7,536 bases of DNA, taken from NCBI GenBank assembly GCA_003170115.1, contig PMZS01000218.1, positions 2,627-10,162 of the forward strand, given 5' to 3'. Source of the DNA: Spirochaetaceae bacterium (GTDB lineage Bacteria; Spirochaetota; Spirochaetia; SZUA-6; Fen-1364). Under the pieces are notes generated by a model. It saw nothing but the letters and a program-made list of their open reading frames with translations. It ran no database searches and had not been told where the DNA came from. Both the position numbers and the translations under genes were made by a program. How positions within the stretch are numbered: the stretch's first letter is position 1; the number at the start of each line of letters is the position of its first letter. Of this stretch, positions 5,433-7,536 are shown one piece after another.

Positions 5433-5439
5433 TAAGCAC
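5422..5439. promoter_or_regulatory. Candidate BlaI-type operator
   Basis: GTGCTTA (5422-5428), a 4-base centre GAAT, and TAAGCAC (5433-5439) form a perfect dyad covering the -10 up to the predicted transcription start. A BlaI/MecI-type dimer bound here would block RNA polymerase. This half site differs from the TACA/TGTA core of staphylococcal bla/mec operators. The dyad is seen; binding by the adjacent repressor is inferred. Confidence 0.7.
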
Positions 5440-5456
5440 TAACCGGGGGTGGGGAA

Positions 5457-5840
5457 GTGCCGCATTCGAGCTTGAGCAGGCGGGAACGGCAGATCATGGA
5501 GGTCGTCTACCGCAAGTCCAGCGCCTCGGTGGAAGAGATACGGGCAGCAATGCCGCAGCCCGCCAGCTACTCCGCGGTGCGCGTCATCGTCAATGTGCTC
5601 GAACGGAAGGGCCATCTCAGGCACACGAAGCGCGGGAAGAAGTACATCTACAGACCCAGCGCTCCGCGTGCAAGCGCGATCAGGGGCGCCCTCAAGCAGC
5701 TGATGCGTACCTACTTCAGCGATTCCTTGCCCAAGGCTGTGGCCGCGATGGTTCAGCTCCATGCGAAGGACCTGACCTCCGAGGATTTCCGACAGCTCGT
5801 TCGGACAATTGAAAAGTCCAGAAGGGAGCATGAATCATGA
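5457..5840 (+). CDS. blaI: BlaI/MecI/CopY-family transcriptional repressor
   Basis: Winged-helix dimeric repressor that should bind the dyad just upstream and shut off its own operon until the membrane protease encoded next responds to a signal. The 127 residues are normal length. Family features: SLSRRERQIMEVVYRKSSAS (5-24), VEEIRAAM (25-32), the recognition helix around SYSAVRVIVNVLERKGHL (37-54), and the wing HTKRGKKYIYRPS (56-68). The C-terminal helices (about 69-127) give dimerisation. The Asn-Phe bond cut in staphylococcal BlaI is not visible at the matching place, so the mode of inactivation may differ. The GTG start is preceded by a G-rich site (GGGG, 5451-5454). The stop overlaps the next ATG by four bases. 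The target may be more than beta-lactam resistance; no beta-lactamase is in the window. Confidence 0.92.
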   Translation: MPHSSLSRRERQIMEVVYRKSSASVEEIRAAMPQPASYSAVRVIVNVLERKGHLRHTKRGKKYIYRPSAPRASAIRGALKQLMRTYFSDSLPKAVAAMVQLHAKDLTSEDFRQLVRTIEKSRREHES

Positions 5841-7447
5841 CCGATCCAGCCACCCCTCCGGCCTTGGTGTGCCTTTCGCTCCGGCTTCTTCCAGTTCTCT
5901 TTTCTGTCCTGATAAAGACGTCGATCCTGCTGGCGCTTGCATTCATCCTCCAGGGGATCATGAAGAACGCCTCCGCGAGACTGAGGCATGTGCTCTGGCT
6001 GTCTTCGATCGGCGGCTGCCTGCTGGTTCTGGCCCTGTCCCTGTGCGGACCGTTGTTTCAACTTGCGCCCCGCTCAGCGGAGGCCGCCGGGACTATGAGC
6101 GCGCTCTCCTCGGCGCTCGTGCCTTCGCCGGGCAGCTTTGCGGTCCGAAGAGACCTGCCCCACATCGCGGCCGTTGTATGGCGGCAGACGACGAACAGTG
6201 GAATCTGGCCCAGCCTCTGGCCGCCCCTGGTGCTGTTCCTTCTGATGGCGGGAGTTCTGTGGGGGTGGTTGAGGATGCTCTGGGGGAGGGTGCGGCTCGC
6301 GCGCAGCAGACGACGAGAGAAGAACAATCATGCGCGGGAGTACGACCGAATCATTCGTGAACTCTCCCGCGTCGTTGGAATCAGGCGCGAGGTCCGTGTG
6401 ATGGAGTGCGCGAGCGCGACCACATCACTGACTCGCGGGGTTCTCCATCCGGTGATCGTCCTGCCGACTGCAATGAGAACATGGTCAGCCGTCAGCATGC
6501 GCAGCGTCCTGCTCCACGAGCTGTGTCACATCAAGCGCGGAGACTCCTTTTCCGTGGGCATCGCATATTGGATCTGTTCGCTCCTTTGGTTTGTCCCGCC
6601 GATCTGGCCTGCCTATTCCCGGCTCTACGTGGAAGAGGAGAAAGCGTGCGACGCGGCCGTGATCGGGAGCGGCGTCAGGCGACATTTCTATGCCGCGTGC
6701 ATTCTGGATGCGGCACAGCTCTGCCGTCAGCCTGCGCTGCTCGCCGGGCTCGGCTTCTCGGGAGGAAGGAAAAAAGCCCTGAAAGACAGGATTCAGGCAA
6801 TTGTCAGGGGAGGAAGAAACATGAAAAAGGGCGTGATTTTCTTCTGGGTCAGCGTGCTCCTGCTGGCGGCGGCCGTAGGGCTGAGCGCAGCCGGCACCGA
6901 GGGCAAGGGGAAGGTCCTGATGGTGCTTCGAGACGGGGACAGCCAGGTCGCGGATTTCATGCTCTCCCAGGAGGCCGCGGTCATGAAGATGACTCTCGAG
7001 AATGCCGGCTACCTCGTCGTCGTGGCGACGGTCAACGGCGAGCCTGCACAAGGGTCATCGATGTCTCTCAAGGCAGATATGAAGATGGCCAACGTGCAGG
7101 TGGCCGATTACCGGGGTCTCATATTGCCGTGCATGGCCGCGGGCGAGTCGCCAATACCAGCCGAGTCAGTCGCGATCGTGAAGAAAGCCATGGCGATGAA
7201 GAAACCGATCGCCGCCCAGAACAGTGCCGTTCTGATTCTCTCCCAGGCAGGAGCAACTCGGGGCAAACGTTTTGCACTCGAAGCCGACCTCGCACCTGCC
7301 GTGAAGGACGGTACGTACGGCGGAATTGGCGTGGTGCAGGATGGGAATCTCGTGACATCCGGAACGTGTCCCTTCATGGCCCAGCAGCTTGGAAAGCCGG
7401 ACAGCACACCGGAGCTTATGCAGAAGCTTATCGCGCTGATGAATTAG
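5837..7447 (+). CDS. BlaR1-like M56 membrane metalloprotease with C-terminal DJ-1/PfpI-like sensor domain
   Basis: Signal-transducing antirepressor partner of BlaI. The 536 residues hold membrane helices at about 17-41, 51-72 and 126-149, then a cytoplasmic M56 zinc protease: GVLHPVIVLP (201-210), HELCH (His227, Glu228, His231) and VEEEKACDAAV, with Glu268 the likely third zinc ligand. A last helix (333-352) leads out to an extracytoplasmic domain (about 357-536). In BlaR1 that domain is a penicillin-binding sensor; here it resembles DJ-1/PfpI: KVLMVLRDGD (359-368), Glu379, AGYLVVVAT, YRGLILPCMAAG, KKPIAAQNSAV, GGIGVVQDGNLVTSGT. The nucleophilic Cys of that family is replaced by Asn462, so it likely binds rather than catalyses. 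GGGAG (5824-5828) serves the ATG. An internal in-frame ATG (6821) also has a strong ribosome binding site. Protease assignment is firm; the sensor-domain assignment rests on pattern. Confidence 0.85.
   Translation: MTDPATPPALVCLSLRLLPVLFSVLIKTSILLALAFILQGIMKNASARLRHVLWLSSIGGCLLVLALSLCGPLFQLAPRSAEAAGTMSALSSALVPSPGSFAVRRDLPHIAAVVWRQTTNSGIWPSLWPPLVLFLLMAGVLWGWLRMLWGRVRLARSRRREKNNHAREYDRIIRELSRVVGIRREVRVMECASATTSLTRGVLHPVIVLPTAMRTWSAVSMRSVLLHELCHIKRGDSFSVGIAYWICSLLWFVPPIWPAYSRLYVEEEKACDAAVIGSGVRRHFYAACILDAAQLCRQPALLAGLGFSGGRKKALKDRIQAIVRGGRNMKKGVIFFWVSVLLLAAAVGLSAAGTEGKGKVLMVLRDGDSQVADFMLSQEAAVMKMTLENAGYLVVVATVNGEPAQGSSMSLKADMKMANVQVADYRGLILPCMAAGESPIPAESVAIVKKAMAMKKPIAAQNSAVLILSQAGATRGKRFALEADLAPAVKDGTYGGIGVVQDGNLVTSGTCPFMAQQLGKPDSTPELMQKLIALMN
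6807..6823 (+). promoter_or_regulatory. Internal ribosome binding site and in-frame ATG within the BlaR1-like gene
   Basis: GGGGAGGA (6807-6814) lies six bases before ATG 6821 (codon 329). Translation from here would give a 208-residue protein beginning MKKGVIFFWVSVLLLAAAVG, a good signal peptide ahead of the DJ-1/PfpI-like domain. It may allow a separate exported sensor, or record that the domain was once a separate gene. Confidence 0.5.
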
Positions 7448-7473
7448 CTCCTGCGAGAGAACAAACGACGGTC

Positions 7474-7504
7474 GGCGAGGAGCGTCCCGAAGGAGCTCCT
7501 CGCC
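7474..7504 (+). terminator. Strong hairpin after the blaI-blaR operon, likely terminator
   Basis: GGCGAGGAGC (7474-7483) is perfectly complementary to GCTCCTCGCC (7495-7504) across an 11-base loop, 27 bases after the operon stop. The following CTTCTC is pyrimidine-rich but not a T run, so it is an imperfect intrinsic terminator or an RNA-stabilising hairpin. Confidence 0.55.
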
Positions 7505-7536
7505 CTTCTCGGACCTCGGAGAGTGCTGCAAGAAGC

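Noticed and set aside
6485..7051. Minus-strand frame of 188 codons within the BlaR1-like gene
   Set aside because: It is antisense to the M56 protease domain and the last membrane helix; composition is typical of an antisense shadow.
1..7536. CRISPR array, tRNA, rRNA, transposase or integrase
   Set aside because: No regularly spaced repeats, no cloverleaf or rRNA-like stretches, and no DDE/DEDD transposase or recombinase motif were seen on either strand.

Overview
The window reads as an accessory, gene-decay-rich stretch of a high-GC (about 60% by eye) bacterial chromosome. Three features are bacterial: sigma70-like promoters, Shine-Dalgarno sequences, and four-base (ATGA or GTGA) start/stop overlaps in three of the four gene pairs. 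The mix of several toxin-antitoxin (TA) loci, a BlaI/BlaR1-type regulatory pair and small stand-alone enzymes fits an environmental bacterium such as an acidobacterial, deltaproteobacterial or candidate-phylum lineage. No marker gene fixes the taxon, so that placement is a guess.

Layout: (1) 1-344 holds only what look like decayed C-terminal coding fragments, then a strong promoter. (2) 345-1024 is a complete VapBC module. (3) 1295-1536 is a HicB-type antitoxin gene broken by a frameshift, with no HicA beside it. (4) 1537-1848 has no gene, but ends in a promoter with an overlapping dyad that serves a complete MazEF module (1849-2429). (5) 2658-3077, minus strand, is a small four-helix membrane protein of unknown role. 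(6) 3078-3593 is a gene-poor block with a perfect 10-bp inverted repeat. (7) 3594-4260 is a Phd/YefM antitoxin paired with a second PIN-domain toxin. (8) 4337-4746 is a Nudix hydrolase gene whose middle, including the Nudix box, is missing. (9) 4782-5210, minus strand, is an intact VOC/glyoxalase-fold protein. (10) 5275-5406 is the first few codons of an aldo/keto reductase, cut off. (11) 5457-7447 is a two-gene operon: a BlaI/MecI-family repressor, then a BlaR1-like M56 membrane metalloprotease whose C-terminal sensor position holds a DJ-1/PfpI-like domain instead of a penicillin-binding domain. A strong hairpin follows at 7474-7504.

Working together: the TA pairs are self-contained antitoxin-toxin operons, probably autoregulated at the dyads over their promoters. 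The blaI-blaR pair looks like a signal-transducing derepression circuit. The family model is that a ligand or stress sensed by the extracytoplasmic domain activates the zinc protease, which leads to loss of the repressor from its operator. Here the operator is most likely the GTGCTTA/TAAGCAC dyad over the -10 at 5422-5439.

The most unusual item is the M56 protease fused to a DJ-1/PfpI-like domain that has lost the usual nucleophilic cysteine. It also carries an internal, in-frame ATG with a strong ribosome binding site, so a separate exported sensor domain could be made. A second theme is gene decay: hicB, the Nudix gene and the aldo/keto reductase are all broken. A third is that three predicted promoters place the transcription start exactly on a start codon, suggesting leaderless mRNAs.
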